NCBI GenBank assembly: GCA_963828215.1
Contig: CAWHFO010000078.1
Span: 62,001 to 126,000 of the forward strand
Origin: CAVTJL01 sp963828215
GTDB lineage: Bacteria; Pseudomonadota; Alphaproteobacteria; Geminicoccales; Geminicoccaceae
Direction of reading: 5' to 3'
Length of the DNA stretch: 64,000 nt
Of this stretch, positions 55,425-64,000 are shown one piece after another (position 1 is the first letter of the stretch; the number at the start of each line of letters is the position of its first letter). A program made the position numbers and the translations under genes. A model generated the notes under the pieces. That model was not told the origin of the DNA. It saw nothing but the letters and a program-made list of their open reading frames with translations, and did not search any database.

Positions 55425-57047
55425 ATGGAGATGAGCGCCCCTCTCGGCCGTGCCGAGCTCCTCCGAGTGGCAGAGACCGTAGCCGTGGAGAAGAACATCA
55501 CCACGGGGGAGGTGCTCGAGGCGATGGAGCAGGCGGTGCAGACCGCGGCCCGCCGCAAATACGGCCAGGAGCACGACATCGTCGCGGAGATCGATCGCCG
55601 GACGGGCGAGATCCATCTCTATCGCGAGCTCGAGGTCAGCGACGCCGTCGAAGACCACGCCAAGCAGATCGCGGTCGAGGATGCGCGGGAGCGCAATCCC
55701 GCGGCGCAGGTCGGCGACCTCATCCTCGACCCGCTCCCGCCCATAGATCTGGGTCGGATCTCGGCGCAGAGCGCCAAGCAGGTGATCGTCCAACGGGTCC
55801 GCGACGCCGAGCGCGAGCGGCAGTACGGCGAGTACAAGGATCGCATCGGCGAGGTCGTGGTGGGCGAGGTCAAGCGGGTCGAGCATCCGGGCGTGCTCGT
55901 CGATCTCGGCCGGGCCGAGGCCATCGTGCGCCGCGACGATCTGATCCCGCGCGAGAGCTTCCGCACCAAGGACCGCATCCGCGCCTATATCTACGACGTG
56001 CGTCACGAGAGCCGCGGCCCGCAGATCTTCCTGTCGCGGACGCATCCTCAGTTCATGGCCAAGCTGTTCGAGCAGGAAGTGCCGGAGATCTATGACGGCA
56101 TCATCGAGATCAAGGCCTGCGCCCGCGACCCCGGCTCGCGCGCCAAGATCGCCGTGATTTCCAAGGATCAGAGCATCGACCCCGTCGGCGCTTGCGTCGG
56201 CATGCGCGGCTCGCGCGTCCAGGCGGTCGTGGGCGAGCTGGCCGGGGAGAAGGTCGATATCATTCCCTGGGCTCAGGACCCTGCGACCTTCGTCGTCAAT
56301 GCGCTGGCGCCCGCGGAAGTCAGCAAGGTGGTGCTCGATCCCGACTCCAAGCGGATCGAGGTCATCGTCCCCGACCACATGCAGCACATCGCGATCGGCC
56401 GACGCGGGCAGAATGTCCGCCTCGCCTCGCAGCTCACCGGCTGGGCCATCGACATCGTCTCCGAGACCGAGGACAGCGAGCGCCGGCAACGCGAGTTCCG
56501 CGAGTTCACGGCGATGTTCGTCGAGGCGCTCAATGTCGACGAGGTGATCGCCCAGCTGCTGGTCACCGAGGGCTTCAGCTCGGTCGAGGACGTGGCGTTC
56601 GCCGACCAGCAGGACCTCGCCGCCATCCAGGGATTCGACGACGAGATCGCCGAGGCTCTGAAGGAGCGGGCTCAGAGCTGGCTCGACGAGCGGGCCGAGG
56701 CCCTGGCCCAGGAGGCCCAGGAGCTGGGTGTGGCCGAAAGCCTCATTTCCTATGATCGCCTCGATCTCGAGAATGTCGTGAGGCTGGCCCGTGGCGGCGT
56801 GAAGACCCTCGAGGATCTGGCCGACCTAGCCGGCGACGAGCTGGTCGAGCTCGTCCCCGAGGCCGGCTTCGATACCGTCCAGGCGGGCGAGATCATCCTC
56901 GAGGCGCGTGTCAGGTTGGGCTGGATCGAGCCCCAGCCGGTGGCCGAGGAGGCGTCCGAGGGCGAGACGGGGAACGACGACGAGCAGATGCCGGGCACCG
57001 ACCCGTCGCGGCCGAGCGATGCGGCGGGGGGGCCGCCCCAGGCGTGA
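55425..57047 (+). CDS. nusA: Transcription termination/antitermination factor NusA
   Basis: 540 residues. The N-terminal RNA-polymerase-binding domain is followed by S1 (GEVVVGEVKRVEHPGVLVDLG), two KH domains (VGACVGMRGSRVQAVVGELAGEKVDI; IAIGRRGQNVRLASQLTGW) and two C-terminal acidic helix-hairpin-helix repeats of about 65 residues each. The last 25 residues are Asp/Glu/Pro-rich. ATG 55425 follows AAGGAG. Confidence 0.95.
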   Translation: MEMSAPLGRAELLRVAETVAVEKNITTGEVLEAMEQAVQTAARRKYGQEHDIVAEIDRRTGEIHLYRELEVSDAVEDHAKQIAVEDARERNPAAQVGDLILDPLPPIDLGRISAQSAKQVIVQRVRDAERERQYGEYKDRIGEVVVGEVKRVEHPGVLVDLGRAEAIVRRDDLIPRESFRTKDRIRAYIYDVRHESRGPQIFLSRTHPQFMAKLFEQEVPEIYDGIIEIKACARDPGSRAKIAVISKDQSIDPVGACVGMRGSRVQAVVGELAGEKVDIIPWAQDPATFVVNALAPAEVSKVVLDPDSKRIEVIVPDHMQHIAIGRRGQNVRLASQLTGWAIDIVSETEDSERRQREFREFTAMFVEALNVDEVIAQLLVTEGFSSVEDVAFADQQDLAAIQGFDDEIAEALKERAQSWLDERAEALAQEAQELGVAESLISYDRLDLENVVRLARGGVKTLEDLADLAGDELVELVPEAGFDTVQAGEIILEARVRLGWIEPQPVAEEASEGETGNDDEQMPGTDPSRPSDAAGGPPQA

Positions 57048-57700
57048 GCAGCGAGATTTTCGTCGAGGAAGAGGATTCCGCCGTCGGAGGTCGGAGACGC
57101 TGCGCGTCGACCGGCGAGGTCGGGTCGCGAGCCGGGCTCGTCCGCTTCGTCGTGGCGCCCGACGGCCGAGTCGTCCCCGATGTGACCGAGCGATTGCCCG
57201 GACGCGGCGTCTGGCTGAAGGCGGAGCGGGATGTTATAAGAAGAGCGGTCGCCAAGCAGGCGTTCGCGAAGGCGGTCAGATCCTCGGCCGTGGCCGATCC
57301 TGCGCTGGCCGACGAGACGGAAGCCCTGGTCCGACGACAATGTCTGGAGACCTTGGGTCTGGCTCGTCGTGCCGGTGCGTTCGTCGTTGGCTACGATCAA
57401 GTCGCCGATCTGCTGCGTCGAGGCGCGGCCGCGGTGCTCGTGGTGGCTGTCGACGCGGCCGAAGGTCAGGCTGGCCGGCTGTGCAGGTTGGCCGGCGATC
57501 TGCCCGTCGTCCGCTGCCTCCTGCGTGAGGAGATCGGCCGGGCGGTCGGGCGAGCCGACGCGACCTATGCCGCTGTGGCTCCGGGCGCTCTCGCGAGGCG
57601 GCTGGTGCGCGACGGGTCGAGGCTCGCGGGGCTGGGAGCTGGTGGTGCCGCGACGGTCACCGCTCATGTCGATGTGCGAAGGGACAAGGTTGGATCATGA
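57044..57700 (+). CDS. YlxR-L7Ae fusion RNA-binding protein (DUF448 family)
   Basis: 218 residues. An N-terminal YlxR domain (RRRCASTGEVGSRAGLVRFVVAPDG, then LPGRGVWLKAERDVI) is joined to a C-terminal L7Ae-like domain (LGLARRAGAFVVGYDQVADLLRRGAAAVLVVAVDAAEG). This fusion is usual between nusA and infB in alphaproteobacteria. It is a putative RNA/RNase P modulator. GTG start overlaps nusA; the stop overlaps infB by four bases. Confidence 0.9.
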   Translation: MSSEIFVEEEDSAVGGRRRCASTGEVGSRAGLVRFVVAPDGRVVPDVTERLPGRGVWLKAERDVIRRAVAKQAFAKAVRSSAVADPALADETEALVRRQCLETLGLARRAGAFVVGYDQVADLLRRGAAAVLVVAVDAAEGQAGRLCRLAGDLPVVRCLLREEIGRAVGRADATYAAVAPGALARRLVRDGSRLAGLGAGGAATVTAHVDVRRDKVGS

Positions 57701-60372
57701 GCGACGCTAAGGGCCAGGACCGGAACGCTCGCATCGAGCTTTCGCGCCCCTCCGGGCCGCGCATCGAGCTCAAGAAGGCCGTCGAGGGCGGCGTCGTCCG
57801 GCAGAGCTTCAGCCACGGCCGCAGCAAGTCGGTCGCGGTCGAGGTGAAGCGGGTGCGGCCGACGGCGGCCCCGACACGGCCGGTGCAGCAGACCAGGCCA
57901 GGGGCCGATGGCGCGGCCGCACGGCAGGGATCGCAGCAGACCACGCCGCAGTCGCCGGGACGCGCCGGTGATGGCGCGCGCGGCAGCCGGCGGCCGATGG
58001 TGCTCAAGCCGCTGACCGATGAGGAGAAGGCGGTCCGCCTCAAGGCCTTGAGCGAGGCCCGTAAAGGCGAGGAAGAGGCCCGCAAGCGCGCCGAGGAAAA
58101 TGCCAGGCGGGCCGCGGAGGAGACGGCTCGGCGCCGTTCCGAGGAGGAGGCGGCGCTTCGCCGCAAGACCGACGAGGAGGCTCGGCGCAAGGCCGAGGAG
58201 GAGGCGCGGAGGCGGGCGGAGGATCAGGCGGCGCGTCTTCTGGCGGAGGAGGAGCGGAAGCAGCGTCAGCAGGCCGGGCCCGCGGCGTCCTCACCCGCAG
58301 AGAGCGCTGCTGCTCCGCCCGGCGACGGCGAGGTTACGCGCACCACCGAGAGCCGGAGGTTGGCGAAGACCGCGAGGACCCAGACGGAAGCCGAGGACGA
58401 GGAGCGCCGCGGCAAGTCTCGCGGGAGCGGCAAGCCCGAGAAGCGCCCCTCCCCGCTCCGCAAGGCCGCCGAGCAGCGGGACGTCAAACGCCCGCGGCTC
58501 GTGCTCGCGGGCGAGGAGGAGGAGGAGGTACGGGTCCCGAGCCTCGCAGCGATGCGGCGCCATCGCGAGCGCGAGCGGCGCCAGCAGATGGGTGCGCCGG
58601 AGGCGGTCACCCGCGAGGTCGTGCTTCCCGAGAGCATCACGGTCCAGGATCTCGCCTCGCGCATGGCGGTCCGCGGGGCGGAGGTGATCAAGTCGCTCAT
58701 GAAGAACGGCATCATGGCGACCGTGAACCAGGTCATCGATGCCGACACCGCCGAGCTGGTCGTCACCGAGTTCGGTCATGCGGTCAAGCGGGTGAGCGAG
58801 GCCGACGTCGAGGAAGGGATCGAGGGGATCGAGGACCGGGCCGAGGATCTCCTGCCGCGGCCGCCCATCGTCACGGTCATGGGCCATGTCGACCACGGAA
58901 AGACGTCGCTGCTCGACGCCCTCCGCCGGAGCAACGTGGTCGCCGGCGAGGCCGGGGGCATCACCCAGCACATCGGTGCCTATCAGGTCGACACGGGCCA
59001 GGGGGTGCCGGTCTCCTTCATCGACACGCCGGGCCACGCTGCTTTCACGGCGATGCGCGCCCGCGGCGCTTCGGTGACCGACATCGTCGTGCTGGTGGTG
59101 GCCGCCGACGATGGCGTGATGCCGCAGACCGTCGAGGCCATCCGCCACGCCAAGGCCGCCAACGTGCCGATCATCGTCGCCATCAACAAGATCGACAAGC
59201 CTGAGGCCAATCCGGAGCGCGTGAAGACGGAGCTGCTCAGCCACGAGGTCGTCATCGAGGAGTTCGGTGGCGAGGTTCAGGCCGTCCCGGTCAGCGCCAC
59301 CCAGAAGCTCGGTCTCGACAAGCTGATCGAGGCCATCCAGCTCCAGGCCGAGCTTCTCGATCTCAAGGCGAACCCGAGCCGCCCCGCGCAGGGCACCATC
59401 ATCGAGGCCCGGCTCGACCGCGGCCGTGGAGTCGTGGCGACGGTGCTGGTGCAGAACGGCACGCTCAGGGTCGGTGACCTCGTCATCGCCGGCGCCCAGT
59501 GGGGTCGGGCGCGGGCGCTGGTCGACGATCAGGGTCGAACCATCGAGGCGGCGGGGCCGTCGATGCCGGTCGAGATCCTGGGCCTGGACGGGGTGCCCGA
59601 TGCGGGTGACAAGCTCCAGGTGGTCGAGACCGAGCGCCAGGCTCGGGACATCGCCGAGTACCGCCAGCGCAAGCGTCGCTCGCAGCAGCAGATCGTCGGC
59701 GCCAACGGCGCAAAGGGCTCCCTCGAGGAGATGTTCAGCCAGCTCAAGAGCGGTGCCAGCAGCGAGCTGCCGCTGGTCGTCAAGTCCGATGTCCACGGCT
59801 CGCTGGAGGCGATCACCGCTGGGCTGGAGAGGCTGAGCACCGACGAGGTCAGCATCCGAGTGCTGCACGGCGGCGTCGGCGCCATCACCGAGAGCGACGT
59901 GACCCTCGCCATGGCCTCGCGCGCGATCATCGCCGGTTTCAATGTCCGGGCCAACGCTCAGGCACGCGACATGGCGAAGCGCGAAGGCATCGACATCCGC
60001 TACTACTCCATCATTTACGTTCTGCTCGACGAGATGAAGGGCATTCTCTCGGGCATGCTCGCGCCGGAATCGAGGGAGACCGTGCTCGGCCACGCCGAGA
60101 TCCGCGAGGTGTTCAACATCACCAAGATCGGCAAGGTCGCCGGCTGTCGTGTCGTCGACGGGCTCGTCAAGCGGGCGGCGCGAGCCCGGCTCCTGCGGGA
60201 CAATGTGGTCGTCTACGACGGATTGCTGGGCTCTCTGAAGCGCTTCAAGGACGATGTCCGGGAGGTCCGCGAGGGCTTCGAATGCGGCATGTCGATCGAT
60301 GGCTACAACGACATCCGCCAGGGCGATATCATCGAGGCTTACGAGGTCGAGGAGGTCGCGCGCACGCTTTGA
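57697..60372 (+). CDS. infB: Translation initiation factor IF-2
   Basis: 891 residues. The N-terminal ~300 residues are low-complexity, Arg/Glu/Ala-rich with a long predicted coiled coil (repeating EEARRKAEEEARRRAE type units at about residues 120-190). The GTPase core has GHVDHGKTS (near residue 396), DTPGH and NKIDKP, followed by domains II-IV. It delivers initiator tRNA to the 30S subunit. Confidence 0.95.
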   Translation: MSDAKGQDRNARIELSRPSGPRIELKKAVEGGVVRQSFSHGRSKSVAVEVKRVRPTAAPTRPVQQTRPGADGAAARQGSQQTTPQSPGRAGDGARGSRRPMVLKPLTDEEKAVRLKALSEARKGEEEARKRAEENARRAAEETARRRSEEEAALRRKTDEEARRKAEEEARRRAEDQAARLLAEEERKQRQQAGPAASSPAESAAAPPGDGEVTRTTESRRLAKTARTQTEAEDEERRGKSRGSGKPEKRPSPLRKAAEQRDVKRPRLVLAGEEEEEVRVPSLAAMRRHRERERRQQMGAPEAVTREVVLPESITVQDLASRMAVRGAEVIKSLMKNGIMATVNQVIDADTAELVVTEFGHAVKRVSEADVEEGIEGIEDRAEDLLPRPPIVTVMGHVDHGKTSLLDALRRSNVVAGEAGGITQHIGAYQVDTGQGVPVSFIDTPGHAAFTAMRARGASVTDIVVLVVAADDGVMPQTVEAIRHAKAANVPIIVAINKIDKPEANPERVKTELLSHEVVIEEFGGEVQAVPVSATQKLGLDKLIEAIQLQAELLDLKANPSRPAQGTIIEARLDRGRGVVATVLVQNGTLRVGDLVIAGAQWGRARALVDDQGRTIEAAGPSMPVEILGLDGVPDAGDKLQVVETERQARDIAEYRQRKRRSQQQIVGANGAKGSLEEMFSQLKSGASSELPLVVKSDVHGSLEAITAGLERLSTDEVSIRVLHGGVGAITESDVTLAMASRAIIAGFNVRANAQARDMAKREGIDIRYYSIIYVLLDEMKGILSGMLAPESRETVLGHAEIREVFNITKIGKVAGCRVVDGLVKRAARARLLRDNVVVYDGLLGSLKRFKDDVREVREGFECGMSIDGYNDIRQGDIIEAYEVEEVARTL

Positions 60373-60434
60373 GCCCGATCGCGGGCATCGCGCGGCGACC
60401 GTCAGGCCCTCTGCTCGAGGGACGAGGTAGGACT

Positions 60435-60857
60435 ATGGTACGTGGCTACGGCGGCAGCGAGCCGTCGCAGCGGCAGCTCAGGGTGGCCGAGGAGATGCGC
60501 CACCTGATCGCCGCCGATCTCATGCGTGGCGAGGTGCACGGCCTGCCGGTCGACGGAGCCACCATCACTGTGGCCGAGGTGCGAGTCAGCAGGGATCTCC
60601 GCAATGCGACCGTTTTCGCGACCGAGCTCGGCGGCATCCTGAGCGCCGGGACGCGGACGGCGCTCAACCATGCCGGCACTTGGCTGGGCGGCCGTGTGGC
60701 GAGGCGCATGCGCCTCAAATACGCGCCGCGGCTGGAGTTCGTCGCCGACGACACCTTCGGCGAGGCCGACCGGATCGCCCGGCTGATCGACGACGAGGAG
60801 CGGGCCATCGCCAGCGAGCGGGCGGCAGGAGACCGGGATGGCACGGCGCAAGGCTAA
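60435..60857 (+). CDS. rbfA: Ribosome-binding factor A
   Basis: 140 residues with the RbfA KH-like fold: RQLRVAEEMRHLIAADLMRG and VTVAEVRVSRDLRNATVF-type core, ending in the LKYAPRLEFVADDTFGEADRI segment. It is a 30S maturation factor. ATG 60435 lies 62 bases after infB and its end overlaps truB by 20 bases. Confidence 0.93.
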   Translation: MVRGYGGSEPSQRQLRVAEEMRHLIAADLMRGEVHGLPVDGATITVAEVRVSRDLRNATVFATELGGILSAGTRTALNHAGTWLGGRVARRMRLKYAPRLEFVADDTFGEADRIARLIDDEERAIASERAAGDRDGTAQG

Positions 60858-61791
60858 GGGCGTCCCCATTCACGGCTGGCTCGCGATCGACAAGGCGGCC
60901 GGGCTGACCTCCACGCAGGTCGTGGCGCGCGTCAAGCATCTGACCCGGGCGCAGAAGGTCGGCCACGGCGGCACGCTCGACCCGCTCGCGACGGGCGTCC
61001 TGCCGGTCGCCCTGGGCGAGGCGACGAAGACCGTGGCTTACGTCATGGACGCGCCCAAGACCTACAGCTTCCGGGTGCGGTTCGGCGAAGGACGCGACAC
61101 CGACGACGCCGAAGGCAGGCCGACGGAGACCAGTGACCGACGACCGGCCGATGCCGAGATCGGAGCTGCCCTGCCGGGATTCGTGGGCGAGATCGACCAG
61201 CGGCCGCCACGTTTCGCCGCCATCAAGATCCAAGGCGAGCGCGCCTACGACATTGCCCGCCGTGGCGAGGAGATCGAGCTCGAGCCGCGGCGCGTGCGGA
61301 TCGATCGGCTGCTCATGACCGGCCGCTCGGACCCGGATCACGCCGACTTCGAGATGGCCTGCGGCAAGGGTGCCTATGTGCGCGCGGTGGCTCGCGACCT
61401 GGGCCTGCGGCTCGGCTGCTTCGCCCATGTCGCGGCGCTCCGCCGGACCTCGGTCGGCTCTTTCGTCGCCCAAAGGGCGATCTCACTGGATGCCCTGGAG
61501 CAGCTCGTCAGCGACGATCTGCTGCCCCGGGTCCTGATATCGGTGTCGACGGCGCTGGCCGGCATCCCGGCGCTCGCCGTCACCGAGCCGCAAGCGCTGC
61601 GGCTTCGTGCAGGTCGGTCGATCCGCGTCTCCCCACGACTGATCGTGGCGGAGCCGACGGACGGCAGCACCACCATCAAGGTGACACGCGGTGGCGAACT
61701 GGTCGCCCTCGCTCGCCTCGACGGCGCGGAGCTCAGCCCGGTGCGGGTGTTCAACCTCGGGGGCGGCGCCACCGCCCGGGCTTGGGAGTAA
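60838..61791 (+). CDS. truB: tRNA pseudouridine(55) synthase TruB
   Basis: 317 residues. HGWLAIDKAAGLTSTQVV precedes KVGHGGTLDPLATGVLPVALGEATK with the catalytic Asp, and a later RPPRFAAIKIQGERAYDIAR segment and PUA-like C-terminus. It isomerises U55 in the T-loop of tRNAs. The start overlaps rbfA and the stop lies 5 bases before rpsO. Confidence 0.94.
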   Translation: MARRKAKGVPIHGWLAIDKAAGLTSTQVVARVKHLTRAQKVGHGGTLDPLATGVLPVALGEATKTVAYVMDAPKTYSFRVRFGEGRDTDDAEGRPTETSDRRPADAEIGAALPGFVGEIDQRPPRFAAIKIQGERAYDIARRGEEIELEPRRVRIDRLLMTGRSDPDHADFEMACGKGAYVRAVARDLGLRLGCFAHVAALRRTSVGSFVAQRAISLDALEQLVSDDLLPRVLISVSTALAGIPALAVTEPQALRLRAGRSIRVSPRLIVAEPTDGSTTIKVTRGGELVALARLDGAELSPVRVFNLGGGATARAWE

Positions 61792-61796
61792 GGACG

Positions 61797-62066
61797 ATGT
61801 CGATCACCGCAGAGCGCAAGCAGACCTTGATCAAGGAGTTCGCCACGCACGAGGGCGACACGGGCTCCCCCGAGGTTCAAGTGGCCATCCTTTCCGACAG
61901 GATCGCCAGCCTGACGGAGCATCTGAAGGCACACGAGAAGGATTTCGCGAGCCGGCGGGGCCTGCTGATGATGGTCGGCCAGCGCCGCCGTCTCCTGGAC
62001 TACCTGCGACGCAGCGACGAGAGCCGCTATCAGCAGATCATCGAGCGACTGGGGCTCCGCCGCTGA
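61797..62066 (+). CDS. rpsO: 30S ribosomal protein S15
   Basis: 89 residues, standard length. GDTGSPEVQVAILSDRI and RRGLLMMVGQRRRLLDYLRR are the S15 signature regions binding 16S rRNA. ATG 61797 was chosen over an upstream in-frame GTG because it gives the universal MSITAERK start. It is followed by pnp, the conserved neighbour. Confidence 0.96.
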   Translation: MSITAERKQTLIKEFATHEGDTGSPEVQVAILSDRIASLTEHLKAHEKDFASRRGLLMMVGQRRRLLDYLRRSDESRYQQIIERLGLRR

Positions 62067-62094
62067 GATCGTCCGGCTGATCAGGTCGGCGCGG

Positions 62095-62116
62095 CGGTGG
62101 AGGTGACCCTCCGCCG
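62095..62116 (+). promoter_or_regulatory. Hairpin in the rpsO-pnp intergenic region
   Basis: CGGTGGAGG (62095-62103) pairs with CCTCCGCCG (62108-62116), nine pairs with one T-G wobble, around a TGAC loop. There is no T-run. In related operons a stem here is cut by RNase III and lets PNPase control its own mRNA; this hairpin occupies the same place. The regulatory role is inferred. Confidence 0.5.
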
Positions 62117-62173
62117 GACACGCCCGAGCATCCAGCGATCGCCGCGACGCAGGCACATGAAAGGCAGAAGTTG

Positions 62174-64000
62174 ATGTTCAACGTTACGCGCAAGGAGACG
62201 AGCTGGGCTGGCAAGCCTCTGGTGCTCGAGTCCGGGCGGATCGCCAGGCAGGCGGATGGCGCGGTTCTGGCGTCCCTGGGGGAGACGGTCGTGCTCTGCA
62301 CGGCGGTCGCCAACCGCAACGTGAAGCCCGGCCAGGACTTCTTCCCGCTCACGGTCAACTACCAGGAGAAGACGTTCGCGGCGGGCAAGATTCCCGGCGG
62401 GTTCTTCAAGCGCGAGGGCCGCCCGTCCGAGAAGGAGACGCTGACCTCGCGCCTGATCGACCGGCCGATGCGGCCGCTCTTCCCGGACGGCTTCCGGAAC
62501 GAGACGCAGATCGTGGCGACCGTGCTCGCCCACGACGGCGAGACCGACCCCGACATCGTGGCGCTGATCGGCGCTTCGGCTGCCCTCACGATCAGCGGGA
62601 TCCCGTTCCTGGGTCCCATCGGCGCGGCGCGTGTCGGCTACATCGACGGCCAGTTCCTGCTCAACCCGTCGCTGGAGCAGGTCAAGGCGAGCCAGCTCGA
62701 CCTGGTCGTCGCCGGCACCCGCGACGCCGTCATGATGGTGGAGTCGGAGGCCGAGGAGCTCGCCGAGGAGACCATGCTGGCGGCCGTGATGTTCGGCCAC
62801 CGGCAGTTCCAGCCGGCGATCGATCTCATCATCGACCTCGCCCAGAGCTGCGCCAAGGAGCCCTGGCAGCTCAAGATGGTCGACAACAGCGAGGTCTACG
62901 GCGCCCTCAAGGCGGCGCACGAGGCCGAGCTGCGCGAGGCTTATGCCGAGCCGGTGAAGCAGGCGCGGCTCGAGAGGGTCGCGACGGTGCGCGCCCGCGC
63001 GATCGAGACGATGGCGGCGGACAAGCCCGAGCTTGCGCTCACGGTGGCGGGCGAGTTCAAGCATCTCGAGCAGGAGATCGTTCGCGGGCAGATTCTCGAG
63101 TCGGGCCGACGCATCGACGAGCGCGACACGAGAACCGTACGGCCGATCACGGCCTCCGTCGGCGTTCTGCCGCGTGTTCATGGGAGCGCCCTCTTCACGC
63201 GCGGCGAGACGCAGGCCCTGGTCGTCGCCACGCTCGGCACGGGCCAGGACGAGCAAATGATCGATTCGCTCGGCGGGGACATCCGCGAGCACTACATGCT
63301 GCACTACAACTTCCCGCCCTACTCGGTCGGCGAGGCGGGCCGCATGGGCTCGCCCGGGCGCCGCGAGATCGGCCATGGCAAGCTCGCCTGGCGGGCGACC
63401 CATCCCCTGCTTCCGCCCAAGGATCAGTTCCCTTACACGATCCGGGTGGTCTCGGAGATCACCGAGAGCAACGGCAGCTCGTCGATGGCGACGGTGTGCG
63501 GTGCGTCCCTGGCGATGATGGATGCGGGCGTCCCCCTGGTCCGGCCGGTGGCCGGGATCGCCATGGGCCTCATCAAGGAGGGCGACCGGTTCGCCGTCCT
63601 CTCCGATATCCTGGGCGACGAGGACCATCTGGGCGACATGGACTTCAAGGTCGCCGGCACCGAGCGGGGCGTGACCTCGCTGCAGATGGACATCAAGATC
63701 GCCGGGATCACCGAGGAGATCATGCAGGTGGCGCTGGCCCAGGCGCAGGAAGGCCGCATGCATATCCTGGGCGAGATGGCGAAGGCGCTGGGCATTGCCC
63801 GGCCGGAGATGCGCGACACGGTGCCACGCGTCACCACCATCACCATCCCGCAGGACAAGATCGGCGCCGTCATCGGCCCGGGCGGCAAGGTCATCCGCGA
63901 GATCACCGAGACCACCGGCACGAAGATCGACATCAGCGACGACGGGACCGTCAAGGTCGCGTCCGCCGACCACACCGCCTCGCAGCGGGCGATCGACTGG
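62174..64000 (+). CDS. pnp: Polyribonucleotide nucleotidyltransferase, 3' end beyond window
   Basis: 609 codons are visible, with no stop before the right edge. MFNVTRKETSWAGKPLVLES starts the first RNase PH domain. FFKREGRPSEKETLTSRLIDRPMRPLF and, in the second domain, GDEDHLGDMDFKVAGTERG with catalytic Asp residues follow. A KH domain (IGAVIGPGGKVIREITE) begins near residue 563, and the C-terminal S1 domain lies outside the window. It degrades mRNA from 3' ends in the degradosome. Confidence 0.95.
   Translation, partial: MFNVTRKETSWAGKPLVLESGRIARQADGAVLASLGETVVLCTAVANRNVKPGQDFFPLTVNYQEKTFAAGKIPGGFFKREGRPSEKETLTSRLIDRPMRPLFPDGFRNETQIVATVLAHDGETDPDIVALIGASAALTISGIPFLGPIGAARVGYIDGQFLLNPSLEQVKASQLDLVVAGTRDAVMMVESEAEELAEETMLAAVMFGHRQFQPAIDLIIDLAQSCAKEPWQLKMVDNSEVYGALKAAHEAELREAYAEPVKQARLERVATVRARAIETMAADKPELALTVAGEFKHLEQEIVRGQILESGRRIDERDTRTVRPITASVGVLPRVHGSALFTRGETQALVVATLGTGQDEQMIDSLGGDIREHYMLHYNFPPYSVGEAGRMGSPGRREIGHGKLAWRATHPLLPPKDQFPYTIRVVSEITESNGSSSMATVCGASLAMMDAGVPLVRPVAGIAMGLIKEGDRFAVLSDILGDEDHLGDMDFKVAGTERGVTSLQMDIKIAGITEEIMQVALAQAQEGRMHILGEMAKALGIARPEMRDTVPRVTTITIPQDKIGAVIGPGGKVIREITETTGTKIDISDDGTVKVASADHTASQRAIDW

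Noticed and set aside
58040..58294. Repeat-like Arg/Glu/Ala-rich stretch considered as a tandem repeat or separate gene
   Set aside because: It is the normal low-complexity coiled-coil N-terminal region of IF-2.

Overview
This is a high-GC chromosomal segment of an alphaproteobacterium, most likely a Rhodospirillales- or Geminicoccales-like lineage. The evidence is gene order: miaB-phoH-ybeY-corC-lnt-metK-trmB-rimP-nusA-ylxR-infB-rbfA-truB-rpsO-pnp, glnD-murJ-trpS, uvrC-pgsA-moaD-moaE, and a MucR/Ros regulator. Placement below class level is inference.

Layout. (1) 1-8.2 kb: an accessory, probably surface-polysaccharide locus. It holds the end of an alkaline-phosphatase-superfamily enzyme, three tandem asparagine-synthetase-like genes and a flippase. 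The second asnB is visibly AT-richer and frameshifted. The third has lost its glutaminase cysteine and key synthetase residues. (2) 8.3-10.1 kb: a truncated helicase/nuclease remnant and a YjbR-like gene. (3) 10.2-24.2 kb: a cobalamin locus led by a B12 riboswitch: cbiX, cobH, cobL, cobI, cbiG-cobJ fusion, cobM, cobK, cbiD, cobB, cobT, cobS, cobA. CbiX, CbiG and CbiD indicate early cobalt insertion (oxygen-independent route); no cobN, cobG or cobF is present. A Phd/PIN toxin-antitoxin pair sits inside the operon and an orphan TRAP binding protein sits between cobB and cobT. (4) 24.3-29 kb: a small membrane protein, an MFS permease and a purine-catabolism pair (puuD, guaD). (5) 29-33 kb: uvrC, pgsA, moaD, moaE and a DapA-family gene. 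(6) 33-38.4 kb: cytochrome c maturation genes ccmI-H-G-F-E-D on the minus strand. (7) 38.5-64 kb: conserved housekeeping genes for nitrogen signalling, cell-wall lipid flipping, tRNA charging and modification, Fe-S assembly, and the nusA-infB-pnp expression operon. pnp runs off the right edge.

About twenty genes or gene parts between 4 and 35 kb can be read as full-length proteins only after correcting single-base indels, several of them in homopolymers. The housekeeping half has one such case (miaB). This looks more like local sequence error than decay, so frameshifted genes are listed as single CDS with the shift position noted. The exceptions are asnB2 and the helicase remnant, which are entered as pseudogenes. 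Three genes (cobS, phoH, trmB) have no canonical start and appear to begin with CTG.
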